Source: Gracilariopsis chorda | Taxonomy: Eukaryota > Rhodophyta > Florideophyceae > Gracilariales > Gracilariaceae | Assembly: GCA_003194525.1 (NCBI GenBank) | Contig: NBIV01000324.1 | Location: 1 to 61,425, forward strand | Reading direction: 5' to 3' | Length of the DNA: 61,425 nt | Shown here: piece after piece, positions 53,801-61,425 of the stretch | Layout: each line of letters starts with the position of its first letter | How positions within the stretch are numbered: the stretch's first letter is position 1 | The notes under the pieces: model-generated | The model's input: the letters and a program-made list of their open reading frames with translations, nothing else | Told to the model about the DNA's origin: nothing | Database searches by the model: none | Position numbers and translations under genes: made by a program

Positions 53801-55442
53801 GCTGATTTCCGAGGTCAAGGCAGGCTTGTAACGATTCAAGTGTTGGACAACCCACAATGATGTCGAATGGCGGACCATCAATAACAAGAAAGTCTAATGG
53901 AACGGAGACGCCCCTGAAGGATATAGGGATATCGTATAGTATTCCTCTGCACACGGCGCTCTGTCCATTGGCAACAGTTATCTTCTTCGTCGTATGCTTG
54001 GGTTCCAGTGCTAGCCTGTCACACAGCTTGGTTGACATAAGGTTTGGAACAGCTCCAGAGTCGAGCAAAGCTTCAGTCTCAGTCCCATATATCATAACGT
54101 GGACCGCCTTAAGACGTCTAGGCTGCTTACCCACTGGCCCAACAAAAGGGCGTCGAACATTGCTTTTGCGACCGATGAGCTTACGAATCTCTTTCTTCGC
54201 ATCATCTGCGTCTCCTCTGATAAGTTGTCCAAAGGTTAGTCCGGAAGAGGCATTCGCGAGCTCAGTGAGAACGTTATATTTGCTTGCATGGTCTTGAAGA
54301 CTCTGCTTCTTCGACTTCCTCTGTTTCGGCTTCTTGACTTTCTGTTCATGAACCTTAGGTCTCCGAACTCTCTCTTCGTATCTTGTTGGATTGAGCAAAA
54401 GCGGGATGGGTGCACCACCGTCTGAACGGCGCTGTTTGGGCAACGCTTCACCGTCAGCACTTCTCTTGGTTGTGGCGACTACATCAGCATTCCCGGCGTT
54501 TTCGGTGACAATTGATACGGGGTCGGATCCTTTCTGAAGATTAGATGCTGACTCTTTAGATTCCTCATTGGCATCCCATACTTTGCGGGTCTCTTCGGGT
54601 CGGATTCTTCGCCAACAAGTGATCTCTGAGTGTCCAATTTTCCCACAACGCGGGCATCGCGTATCTCGGTGCGGATTAGAGTCACATTGTGAGGCATAAT
54701 GTCCGGGCTTCTTGCAGTATGAACAAACCTTTTCGTAGTCTCGACGCTCCGTCTGTGTCTTCTTAACCATTAATGACAGCTGAGCAAACTGCTCAGAGAG
54801 TTTGTCGACCTTAGACTCCAAAGCATGAGAGATAGTTTCTTCAAAAGACCTGTGGTTTTGGACAATACGCTTAGGTGGGGTACTTAATGAAACGTAGTTC
54901 CCCATTGCTTTCCGGGCAGCATCGAAGGCTTTCACTTGAACCTTCAACTCATCATAATCATCAGCGCCACGGAAAACAACGAACTGGGCTAGATCAGCGT
55001 ATTCCATTACAGCTTTCTTCAAGAGACCAAACTTAGCCTTAGCGTTGAATCCTGCCTGTAAGAAGAGGTTGTCCATATAGGTCAAGGAACCAACCAAGTC
55101 TGCATAATCCAATTTAGCAGAAATTGCAAGGCGTATATCTTCCTCAGGCTCCTCGGCTTTTCCAAAACGATCGATGAAAGCTTGCTTAACGGAGCGGTAG
55201 TCCTTTGCTTCTTCCGAAAGTGAACCATTAACAGCATAAGAATCATAGTAGAACTCAAAGGCTTTGTTCTCAAGGAAACCAAGCAACTCAAGTGCCATGT
55301 CCTCGTCAGTCCTTCCTCTCATCGCAACATTCTCAAAGTAAAAGAAGAATTTTAAGACGTCAATAGAAGAACCGTCATAAGAGGTAAATGCAGCGTTAGA
55401 GTCAGAAGAGCTCCCTCCTCGAGAGTACCATGTGGGCGCCAT
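50859..55442 (-). CDS. GypF gag-pol polyprotein, 1527 aa, single frame
   Basis: I choose ATG 55442 (M-A-P-T-W-Y), 12 bases before the end of the 5' LTR. The frame is also open upstream to 55673, but that part lies in the LTR and is not kept in related LTRs. Domains: gag capsid region; two CCHC knuckles (240-253 and 263-276); a basic linker; retropepsin with D461-S-G; RT with FCVDYRELN and YIDD (833-836); RNase H with D982; integrase zinc domain H1192, H1197, C1227, C1230; catalytic D1257, D1317, E1353 (35 residues between the last two); a GPY/F-like tail (YFGPCRVV). Everything needed for reverse transcription and integration is present. Gag and pol are fused without frameshift or stop, so the ratio of Gag to Pol must be set some other way. 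Confidence 0.95.
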   Translation of the reverse strand: MAPTWYSRGGSSSDSNAAFTSYDGSSIDVLKFFFYFENVAMRGRTDEDMALELLGFLENKAFEFYYDSYAVNGSLSEEAKDYRSVKQAFIDRFGKAEEPEEDIRLAISAKLDYADLVGSLTYMDNLFLQAGFNAKAKFGLLKKAVMEYADLAQFVVFRGADDYDELKVQVKAFDAARKAMGNYVSLSTPPKRIVQNHRSFEETISHALESKVDKLSEQFAQLSLMVKKTQTERRDYEKVCSYCKKPGHYASQCDSNPHRDTRCPRCGKIGHSEITCWRRIRPEETRKVWDANEESKESASNLQKGSDPVSIVTENAGNADVVATTKRSADGEALPKQRRSDGGAPIPLLLNPTRYEERVRRPKVHEQKVKKPKQRKSKKQSLQDHASKYNVLTELANASSGLTFGQLIRGDADDAKKEIRKLIGRKSNVRRPFVGPVGKQPRRLKAVHVMIYGTETEALLDSGAVPNLMSTKLCDRLALEPKHTTKKITVANGQSAVCRGILYDIPISFRGVSVPLDFLVIDGPPFDIIVGCPTLESLQACLDLGNQHVKMHIDGKRVTLGFDYARVEISYEEGFQTDSDDFTSDSDAAIDSDTASKNDEQLMVALTEKNHGETPEMMPQLDITTDEQHEKLLFSKLSHISEDERDDLVSCLKDSNVIAWSLKDLRPADVTVSHSFELTVDKPIYFRARRMSPKHNEFVRKEIDLLLEAGIITPSASAWSFPIVIASKKDGSARFCVDYRELNRVMKADRWPLPRMEEIFEELGGCCVFTTLDLFSGYWQVKMSEDCKEMTTFVCRYGTFMFEVMPFGLMNAPSTFQRMMDHVLRGLPFVRVYIDDVFIFSRSLREHVIHLNAVIGRIAKHGLKLKLSKCFFAPSEVSLLGHVINGDGLHVDQEKMAKIQDAPIPATTTELRSFLGLAGYYRRFIRTFAETSAVLHSATSGNKKLRWTGEMLEAFHGLKKKMTEPPLLSFPNFEQPFIVETDASSVSLGAVLSQKKEDGKIHPLQFASRTMTAAEKNYSACEREALAVIFALKKFRLYLLSSFPFKVITDHMALQYAFQERDINGRLARWLDFLAEYDFEIVYRAGKENGAADYLSRIVHGDEVEPLEDEGDLACMAVEPDDFSGLEPYDANIARFLCGLLTDETDARLRQAIRRNAKKFLVWEGKLFRRIPNALRVVPVIGRRQIIIKSFHDEIGHWDLKTTRKFITERYWWPTMHEDIDNYVKSCDECQRLAPLPRYYSNLRTPISSLFDVFSIDFAGPLPTTEFGNRFILVCVEHLTGWPLAVATKWSTSQEVIDFVRKEIIAVFGFPRIVVSDNATCFTSKSLVSFMEDHGIKWKTVLAYAPTSNGRAERMVGTLKRAIGKKALDNRSSWDEHPPSVLYGYRRRHLGSGISPFELLYGVKPRMTSDEGGVVARVGDSSDRFRSVELLASRNHRAKRSAQRPLKEVDAVSITKFEVGDLVLVARGKALNSTVKWPAFSSKYFGPCRVVRAHHPRYTLVSPHNRYTRHGIHARRLKKYIARPMER
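55410..55430 (-). other. GypF primer-binding site
   Basis: TGGTACTCTCGAGGAGGGAG immediately follows the 5' LTR; the leading TGG pairs with the CCA end of a tRNA. The tRNA is not identified. The site lies inside the gag frame and would be translated as W-Y-S-R-G-G. Confidence 0.8.
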
Positions 55443-56495
55443 CACGAGACGGTGACGCAGGGGGGCCGAAAAGTTGTAATAATAAAAGCCAAAAGGGTGC
55501 TGTTCGTAGCTAAAAGCCCCAAAACAAGTTGAAAACAGTGGGATCAAAAGAACTAAACCCACTCGATGAAATAAAAACAACACTAGGGAGAGCATGAGGC
55601 TCAATCCCCAAATAAAACTTCTTAACTTCTTTGTTGAAACGGCGCGCAACCCAAGAATTATGTCAAGGATCACTAAGGGTCAGACTCTCGGCTTCCGGTC
55701 AGACACTCCGGATGTGAAGTGGATTCTGCAGCCTACCTACCTCTGCACTAACCAGAAGCAGGCGCATACAATCCTTACAGGGCTTCCCGAGGAGAGCTAC
55801 TAACAGCGGGATATGCTTTCACTCTATACCCAAGCTGGCCCTTTGCAGGAAAGGTTGCACGGCACGTCGCCTGCGGATAGCTTCCAGTCAAGTACTTCCG
55901 TCCGGAAATCCCCAGGTCTTTCGACCGACACCGTTATCCGAGCAGAGCTCCGGTGGGGCTCACAGACGACAGAAACACCTTTGGTACACACTACCCGTCT
56001 CCCGTCCACGCCTAAGGCGCTTCAACCGGTCTTAGCGACGGTACTTCCCCACCCTATTGGACAACTAGCAGCACACGCCTCACTAGAAGCCCTTTATCCA
56101 GTGGCTAACGCCTCACTGGTTGTTGATGATAGTTGAAGTGGCTGAAGGTTGATAGGGGGTGGGGCTTAGATGTTGGTCGATTGTTGAGGTGAGTTCAGAC
56201 CGAAGTCCGAAGCTCAGAACCTCTTTTTATAGTGTTTAGAGGCACTACAAACGAGCCAAATACGCATTTCTACTTGCTAGTTACTCATGTGTGCGTCTAG
56301 GTTACTCCATTGGCTTCTAGAGACCTCTGGAGCTGCACAATAACCAATAATAAAGCGACAATTTGCGCCAGCATCACTAAAATACTGTAGTCTTTGCCGG
56401 GCCAACAAAGCGTGCAATGTGCTAGACACTACTGGAACATTCTGCACGTGTGTTCCAGCAATGTCTAGCACATTCCGCAACATTAGTGACCGACA
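55431..56495 (-). repeat. GypF 5' LTR
   Basis: 1065 bp. Its last 12 bases encode the first four codons of gag. Differences from the 3' LTR are one extra A in an A-run and eight substitutions. Confidence 0.95.
56223..56231 (-). promoter_or_regulatory. GypF LTR TATA box
   Basis: TATAAAAAG on the - strand, about 780 bases upstream of the gag ATG. It is the only clear TATA-like box in the LTR and is present in both copies. It would start a transcript with a long leader within the LTR. Confidence 0.6.
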
Positions 56496-56500
56496 AATAA
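56496..56500. repeat. Target-site duplication AATAA (right of GypF)
   Basis: Identical to 49746-49750. Confidence 0.92.
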
Positions 56501-56547
56501 GACCGGAGTATTAACACCAAGGTAGCCGCAAATTTTGTGTCTGTCTG

Positions 56548-57000
56548 ATGAAGGCACGCCAACGCCCCCAGTATCTGGTAAAGAACCAAGTAATTGGAAG
56601 GGTCACTCCACACCCCCTTGGGATGACACCGACGAAGATGACGACCACCGATGTTCTCGGTATTGCCGCCTCTTCTGAGGAAGCCACCCCCACCACTGAC
56701 GAACTATCGTCAAAGGAGGTGGAGGAAACCGTTGTTTTAAGGTCGAACACCCCGAATAACTCGGAACCGACGGCCACACCTATATCACAGGACATTGTTA
56801 CAGCGCGTTCTGACCGAGTGGACCCCATAAGGGCACTCGAAGATATAGACCTCGGCCATTTGTCGGAGTCACACCGCGACAAACTCTGTGCAATGCTAAG
56901 CGAATTTACCACGAAGTGGGATGGCTCGCTCGGCAAGATTAATGCTTCGAAAAAACCGGATAGATTTGTTACCGGGTGCACGTCCGATGGCCCAACCCCC
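56548..57000 (+). pseudogene. ChrG protease-RT linker
   Basis: Frame 56548-57180 is open through an acidic, Thr/Ser-rich linker (SSEEATPTTDELSSKEVEE) and ends in the helix before RT (LGHLSESHRDKLCAMLSEF, then WDGSLGKI). Near 56960 a frameshift moves the reading into the RT frame. Confidence 0.65.
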
Positions 57001-57610
57001 TTACAAGGCTGGACCAAACGCTCGGGAAGAGGAGCAGTCCCAAATGGACAAAATGCTCCGCGCAGGTGTGATAGAGCCCGCTCAATCACCCTGGGCATCT
57101 CCAGTTGTACTGGTGTTGAAGGCCGACGGAACCTGGAGGTTCTGTGTCGACTATCGCCGGCTCAATGCAATGACTGTTAGGTACACATATTCCATCCTTC
57201 GAATGGACGAGTGCATGGACTGCCTTGGAGACGCTACCGTGTCCACGGCTTTGGACGCCAATTGGGGTTATTGGCAGGTTTCTGTTAGACAGAAGGATCG
57301 TGATAAGACTGCATTCACCTGCCACGCAGGATCGTTCCACTTCAAGCGGATGCCGTTTGGTTTGACCAACGCTCCCGCTACCTTTCAACGTGCAATAGAT
57401 ATTCTATTGAACCGCTTCAAGTGGCGGAGCTGCCTGGTCTATCTGGATGATATTATCATCTTCTCCAATAATTTGGACCACCATCTCACCCATGTCAGGG
57501 ACGTTCTGACCGTGCTCCGCGATGCGGGAATTACCCTCAAGTTGAGGAAGTGCGAGTTCTTCACAGATACTGTCAAGTATCTGGGACATATCATCCGTCC
57601 GGGAAGTTGA
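56921..57610 (+). CDS. ChrG reverse transcriptase (229 codons open)
   Basis: A well-kept RT: MLRAGVIEPAQSPWASPVVLV, WRFCVDYRRLNAMT, DANWGYWQVSV, FKRMPFGLTNAPATFQRA, SCLVYLDDIIIFS with intact YLDD (residues 174-177 of this frame), LKLRKCEFFTDTVKYLGHII. The frame ends in TGA at 57608; the connection to RNase H resumes one frame on. Start and end of this frame are produced by frameshifts and are not natural gene limits. Confidence 0.88.
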   Translation: MARSARLMLRKNRIDLLPGARPMAQPPYKAGPNAREEEQSQMDKMLRAGVIEPAQSPWASPVVLVLKADGTWRFCVDYRRLNAMTVRYTYSILRMDECMDCLGDATVSTALDANWGYWQVSVRQKDRDKTAFTCHAGSFHFKRMPFGLTNAPATFQRAIDILLNRFKWRSCLVYLDDIIIFSNNLDHHLTHVRDVLTVLRDAGITLKLRKCEFFTDTVKYLGHIIRPGS

Positions 57611-58356
57611 TGATCGAGAAGGCTCGAGTCAAGTCCCTCGTTGGGGCTAGGGAACCCTGCACTCAAACGGAACTCCGCTCTTTTTTAGGGCTGGTCAACG
57701 TCTACCGACGGTTTATGCCGAGCGTTTCGGATATCGCTGCACCGTTGAACGCGATGTTACGCAAATGAAATCCCCCACAATTGGGACAATTCACGCCCGG
57801 GCAATCGGGAGCGTTTAACTCTTTAAAGGCGGCTGTCACGTCAGCACCGATCTTATCTTTACCCAAACTGGGACTCCCGTACTCCATGGACACGGACTCG
57901 AGCGACTACCAAGTTGGTTGTGCTCTTTTCCAAACCACCCCAGAGGGGGACCGAAGGCCAATTGGTTATTGGTCACGCTCGCTCAATGTCCACGAGTGGA
58001 ATTACTCTGTGTCGGAGAAAGAGTATCACGCCGTCGTGTGGGCGCTTTTCACCCTACGCCCCTATCTTATGGGAGTTCAGTTTACCGTATACACGGATCA
58101 GTCCTCGTTGAGGAGGTTAATGAACATATCCGATCCCTCGGGCCGCCTTATGCGCTGGAGACTCCACCTTGCGGAATATGACTTCCAAGTCAGGGGGCAC
58201 TCAAGACCCAGGCCGACGTTTGGTCACGTTTACCCACGAATGGGGAAGCAATCCCAACGGAGGATGAAGACATTCCATGCTTCATGGCTGAAGAACCGGA
58301 TGATCCCCGAGTGGAAGTTCGAGGAATTTCCAGAAGACTGGGATGAAAGATGCTGA
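57608..58356 (+). pseudogene. ChrG RT connection and RNase H
   Basis: ARVKSLVGAREP, TELRSFLGLVNVYRRFMPSVSDIAAPL (connection) is followed by an in-frame TGA at 57766, then the RNase H: YSMDTDSSDYQVGCALFQ (Asp), NYSVSEKEYHAVVWALFTLRPYL (Glu) and VYTDQSSLRRLMN (Asp), RLMRWRLHLAEYDFQV. The ending has drifted. Confidence 0.85.
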
Positions 58357-58435
58357 CTTTGACAACTTACTAGCATCCTGCGAGACCCCTGAGAACCCCT
58401 TACCGAGATGTTATGTACCGGTTTAACCGGAGGAA

Positions 58436-59510
58436 TTGATCCGAGAACAAATAGGTGACCCCTTCTGTATGAGAACTCGCGCCCGTGTAAACGGTGGCGA
58501 AGACCTCCCGTTCGAGGTGAACGATAAAGGCTACCTCGTTCGGTTGGTCGAAGCTCACCTACAGATTGTGGTACCTCATTCCCTGCAGTCGCGGGTGTTA
58601 CATCTCTCTCGCACTATGCGAAGCTCGTGGCCACGTAGGTGGGAGGAAGCTCTACTTCACCCTGCGAAGGGCTTTTTACTGGCCCGCCATGGCAGTTGAT
58701 TGATACGCAACTGCAGTTTTGTGCTTAATGCTCGAAGAACCGGGTGAAGCTCCGCAGGAACGCGAAGAAAATGAAGTTATTCCCTGCTAGGGCGCCACTC
58801 GAGTTTATCGCAATCGATATTCTCTGACCCTCCTCACTACAAAGAGAGGCAACAAGTTCTTGTGATCACCGATCGCTTTTCAGAGCTTGTTCGAACTGTC
58901 CCTCTTCGGAGGATAACCGCATTCACGGTGGCCCAGGCTCTGGTAACGCACTGGACTTTTGTCTACGGTCCTCCTGTGGAGGTCCTCTCCGATAACGGAC
59001 GGCAGTTCGCGTCCAAGTTCTTCCAGGATGTTTGTCGCATCCTGGACGTGAAGAACGTGTTCACGACTACCTACCATACCCAGTGTAATGGGCAAGTCGA
59101 ACGGTTCAACCGGACTTTGTTAGCCTCTCTCCGTTCCTACGTTGCTGATCATCCCAAAACTGGGGACTTGTATGCAGATGCTTTAACATTTGCATACAAT
59201 ACACAAGTTCACCGGACTACCGGAGTGTCACCGTTCGAATTGGTTCTATCTCGTTCACCCCCGCCTGTGGCGTTAGAATCCCAAGCCACCTTGCAAAATT
59301 TCCCATCTGTGGGTCGCTACCGCTAGGAATGGAAGCAATGGCTCAATAAACTGGTCCCCGCAGCGCGGAAGTCTATGGAACCGGCGGAAACCACGTACAA
59401 GCAGGATTTTGACGCTCGTTTACGAGATAATGCTCCCGCATACGGGCTAGTACCTACGTCTTTATACGTAAGGAAATATATACCCGGAACGGGAGAAGCG
59501 TCACAAGCTT
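58436..59510 (+). pseudogene. ChrG integrase
   Basis: A zinc-domain remnant (58436-58699, then CxxC-like text near 58730) leads to the core. The first Asp is in FIAIDIL (58816), followed by a stop and frameshift. Frame 58862-59326 has VITDRFSELV, VEVLSDNGRQF (second Asp, 58991) and CNGQVERFNRTLLA (Glu, 59099), 35 residues apart. After a TAG the post-core helix continues (LVPAARKSMEPAETTYKQDFDARL). All three catalytic residues are readable. Confidence 0.82.
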
Positions 59511-60594
59511 TCGCCTGTGGCGGATGGACCGTTTAAAGTGGTATCCGTTAACTCCGACACTGTCGTAGTGGAAATGGGCAAGGCACACGAGCGGATTTTC
59601 CGCGATCGTGTTGTACCTGCCCCTCCTCCCTCGTCTGAGGTCGTCCTGGAAACAGGGAAACCCCTCTCTACGGACTCAGCAACACCGGAAACCCCGGGAC
59701 TAAGTAGACCGACTACTCTATCACACCCTACTCGGGGCCTCTTAGATTTACCGACTTTGTCGGAATCCCCGGCTCGGCCGGATCCTTCAGGTCCAAAGGG
59801 ACCTTTCTCTAGTTCTAACACTACCGCCCCTTCGGCGCGCATTTACACCCGCCATGCGGGATATCCTACTATTACTCCCCTTGCTCCGTCTAAGAAGGGG
59901 GAGGGACCTATCGCCACGCTGGAAGTTTATTACCGTCGCAACGGGATTTGAGCCGTGAAACACGAAAGGTCGATGAAGCCTCGCAATCCCTCACACAGGG
60001 TTCTGGAACGACGCAGTTACACCGTATGATACGGGAGAGTGGACCGACATCGCATTCCGTACCCCTGAACCAGGGCAATTCCCTGAATCAAGATAGCGAT
60101 ACCGTTTTGCAGACCCCTCACCAGGGTGTAGTCACAGAACTGTCGTCGACGGAATTTCCCGCCAGAACTGATTCCTCAGCACCATCCACACCGCTGGTAG
60201 CAGGCAACACACGCCTTGGAAAACCAGCAACGCTGGAAAGTGAAAAGACCCTCTTGAGGGAGGAAGGCAGGAATGCACATCTTTTACCTCAAGTCCGTGG
60301 CTCTACAGCCCCGGAGTTGAGAACTGTTCATAACGGGAATGTTGTCCGAACTTCGGAGATAGAAGTGCCAAAGTTTCCGCGCAATCGCAGTAATATACCG
60401 AGCGTCTCCGAAAAATCCGTCGTCGTCGCCAGGGTTAAACCGGTCGTCCCGGATGATGCACCTCTTGAGGAAGACATCACAACTCACCTAGAGGCAAAGT
60501 CTCTGAACAGGGTGTCCACGGCGCCAGCTGTCCACGCCCACCAGGGAGTTTGAGGCAACACACCGGAGCACCGGAAGTAACCGCCGGATAGCGG
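59511..60594 (+). pseudogene. ChrG integrase tail and long Pro/Ser/Thr-rich spacer
   Basis: It starts with the barrel PVADGPFKVVSVNSDTVVVE, MGKAHERIFRDRVVPAP. Low-complexity Pro/Ser/Thr-rich text then follows for roughly 450 residues in two overlapping frames (59517-59951 and 59948-60553), and on into the chromodomain frame. The related ChrB needs only about 90 residues here. A tripeptide-like motif (LLRE/LLRD after T) and KLAV...Y pairs recur, pointing to internal duplication. Confidence 0.65.
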
Positions 60595-61269
60595 GTGCCA
60601 ACACAGCAGTGCACGGCTCAGACGGACAGTGTAAGGCCCAAGCCAAGGGAGGCAGAACGCAAGGAGGCGGTTCAGAGCCACATGCCGTGGGAGTTACGTG
60701 AAGACACGGAGATTGTGCGCCCCGCACCAATCACCGCGCGACGCGGAAAGCACCACCAGGGAGTGACCTCCACAACTCCGCCAAAGTGGCAAGATGCCCG
60801 CAAGCTCGCGGTTCGACCGGAGTACCGTCAACATGGGACGGAAGACCCCCGAAAACTAGCGGTACAACCCAATTACCGCGGTACGCGGCAACCGTTCCAC
60901 GAAGACACCCTCTTGAGGGATATCATTCCGCACTCTGCGCCGCATCCTCCGAGCGAAGCCGGCACGTTGCACCCTGACGCACCCCTGATTGGAAACATCC
61001 CGTCCATCGGGCAACCCCTGACAAGCGAGGTCACCATAAAACGGCAAGGCCGGCAGGTATACAAACAAGAGATTGTGGTTGACCTAATCGTCGGGCACAC
61101 CTGGAATCAGGAAGGCATTCTAAGATACTGCGTCCGTTGGTACGGATATGACCCAAGCTGGGACACCATGGAACCCATCGAACACCTCCCTCGTTCGAAG
61201 GTGGTCCAATATCACCGCAGCGCGGGTACCGCAAATCCAGCTACGCTGTTTAACGCCCAAGTGGGATAA
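60595..61269 (+). CDS. ChrG spacer end and chromodomain (224 codons open)
   Basis: The first 155 residues are charged spacer with two near-repeats (ARKLAVRPEYR and PRKLAVQPNYR). The end is a clear chromodomain: YKQEIVVDLIVGH, LRYCVRWYGYDPSWDTMEPIEHLP, VVQYHR. Cage-type aromatic residues are present (Y, W). The stop at 61267 lies 15 bp before a purine tract. As a gene this is the 3' end of pol; the start at 60595 is only where the frame opens. Confidence 0.8.
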   Translation: MPTQQCTAQTDSVRPKPREAERKEAVQSHMPWELREDTEIVRPAPITARRGKHHQGVTSTTPPKWQDARKLAVRPEYRQHGTEDPRKLAVQPNYRGTRQPFHEDTLLRDIIPHSAPHPPSEAGTLHPDAPLIGNIPSIGQPLTSEVTIKRQGRQVYKQEIVVDLIVGHTWNQEGILRYCVRWYGYDPSWDTMEPIEHLPRSKVVQYHRSAGTANPATLFNAQVG

Positions 61270-61283
61270 AACGCCGCGACGCC

Positions 61284-61305
61284 GGGGAAGGTAGGAAAGA
61301 AGGAG
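61284..61305 (+). other. ChrG polypurine tract
   Basis: ggggaaggtaggaaagaagg follows the pol stop. The 3' LTR should start within a few bases, but its first bases cannot be fixed without the other LTR. Confidence 0.6.
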
Positions 61306-61425
61306 TACACCTTTTTTTGTATGGACTCCGTCAAGGACGGGAATGAAAGAGAAAACGCCGTTCTAAACGGGAAAGTTTACTCAGCAGCCTCGCGCTCCTG
61401 TGTGATGTTAAGCTAAATTACTGGC

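Larger units (their letters stand above)
49751..56495 (-). mobile_element. GypF: intact Ty3/gypsy retrotransposon
   Basis: 6745 bp with perfect target duplications, LTRs of 1064 and 1065 bp that differ at eight bases plus one indel, a primer-binding site, a polypurine tract and one uninterrupted gag-pol frame with all catalytic residues present. By these criteria it is potentially autonomous and recently inserted. It has no chromodomain. Two solo LTRs (41313-42376, 48609-49671) and the decayed GypE show that the lineage has been active here repeatedly. Confidence 0.96.
56501..61310 (+). mobile_element. ChrG: Ty3/gypsy chromovirus, partial, + strand
   Basis: Protease-RT linker, RT, RNase H, integrase, a very long spacer and a chromodomain follow in order. 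A purine tract (61284-61305) follows the last stop, as expected before a 3' LTR. Gag and protease are missing on the left, where GypF adjoins, and the LTR would start close to the right edge. Similarity of the RT and RNase H blocks to ChrB puts them in one clade. Its catalytic text is better kept than in ChrB. Confidence 0.82.

Noticed and set aside
55443..55673. Upstream extension of GypF gag-pol by 77 hydrophobic residues
   Set aside because: It lies inside the LTR; a one-base difference in the G-run of solo LTR 1 and the A-run indel in the 3' LTR break the frame, so it does not look selected.

Overview
This is eukaryotic genomic DNA made almost entirely of transposable elements in different states of decay. 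I found no bacterial operon, rRNA, tRNA or CRISPR array, and no host gene I can name. The content is a Helitron-type gene, Ty3/gypsy elements with chromodomains (chromoviruses), a Ty1/copia element and mariner/pogo-like DNA transposons. That suggests a repeat-rich, intron-poor nuclear genome. A red seaweed (florideophyte) is my best guess, held weakly; an oomycete or another protist is possible.

Layout. 1-2694 (-): a long uninterrupted Helitron-type Rep reading frame that runs off the left edge. 2695-4215: a hairpin and direct-repeat cluster. 4216-7470: unresolved remnants. 7475 to about 24000 (-): an old chromovirus (ChrB) split inside its reverse transcriptase by a second chromovirus (ChrA, 10199-21782, LTRs 672/673 bp, target duplication CAGGC). 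ChrA itself holds two 2.06-2.09 kb DD36D transposons (Mar-1 14732-16788 in its protease, Mar-2 18274-20362 in its leader), both flanked by TA. 24192-24610: a copia scrap. 24920-27500: a strongly G-over-C biased stretch of unknown nature. 27661-29625 (-): the 3' end of a ChrA relative (ChrD). 29626-31845: unassigned. 31851-39124 (+): a copia element (CopA) with LTRs, target duplication GAACG and an extra zinc-finger frame before gag. 39400-43300 (-): a degenerate relative (GypE) of the intact element GypF, holding a GypF solo LTR (41313-42376). 43300-48603: unassigned, with one strong hairpin. 48609-49671: a second, inverted GypF solo LTR (target duplication ATTTC). 49751-56495 (-): GypF, an intact young Ty3/gypsy element (LTRs differ at nine positions, target duplication AATAA, one 1527-codon gag-pol frame). 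56501-61310 (+): a chromovirus (ChrG) with a very long integrase-chromodomain spacer.

Insertion order can be read directly. ChrB is older than ChrA, which is older than Mar-1 and Mar-2. GypE is older than the GypF copy that left the solo LTR. GypF at 49751 is the youngest element. Two insertions are supported by reading frame: removing ChrA with one CAGGC rejoins the ChrB reverse transcriptase, and removing Mar-1 with one TA rejoins the ChrA protease.

The best candidates for something undescribed are: a small protein frame between the chromodomain and the 3' LTR of ChrA that is conserved at protein level in diverged ChrD; the double C2H2 zinc-finger frame upstream of CopA gag; the GypF gag start codon inside the LTR, so that the primer-binding site is translated; and the Helitron Rep with NHH in place of the HUH motif.
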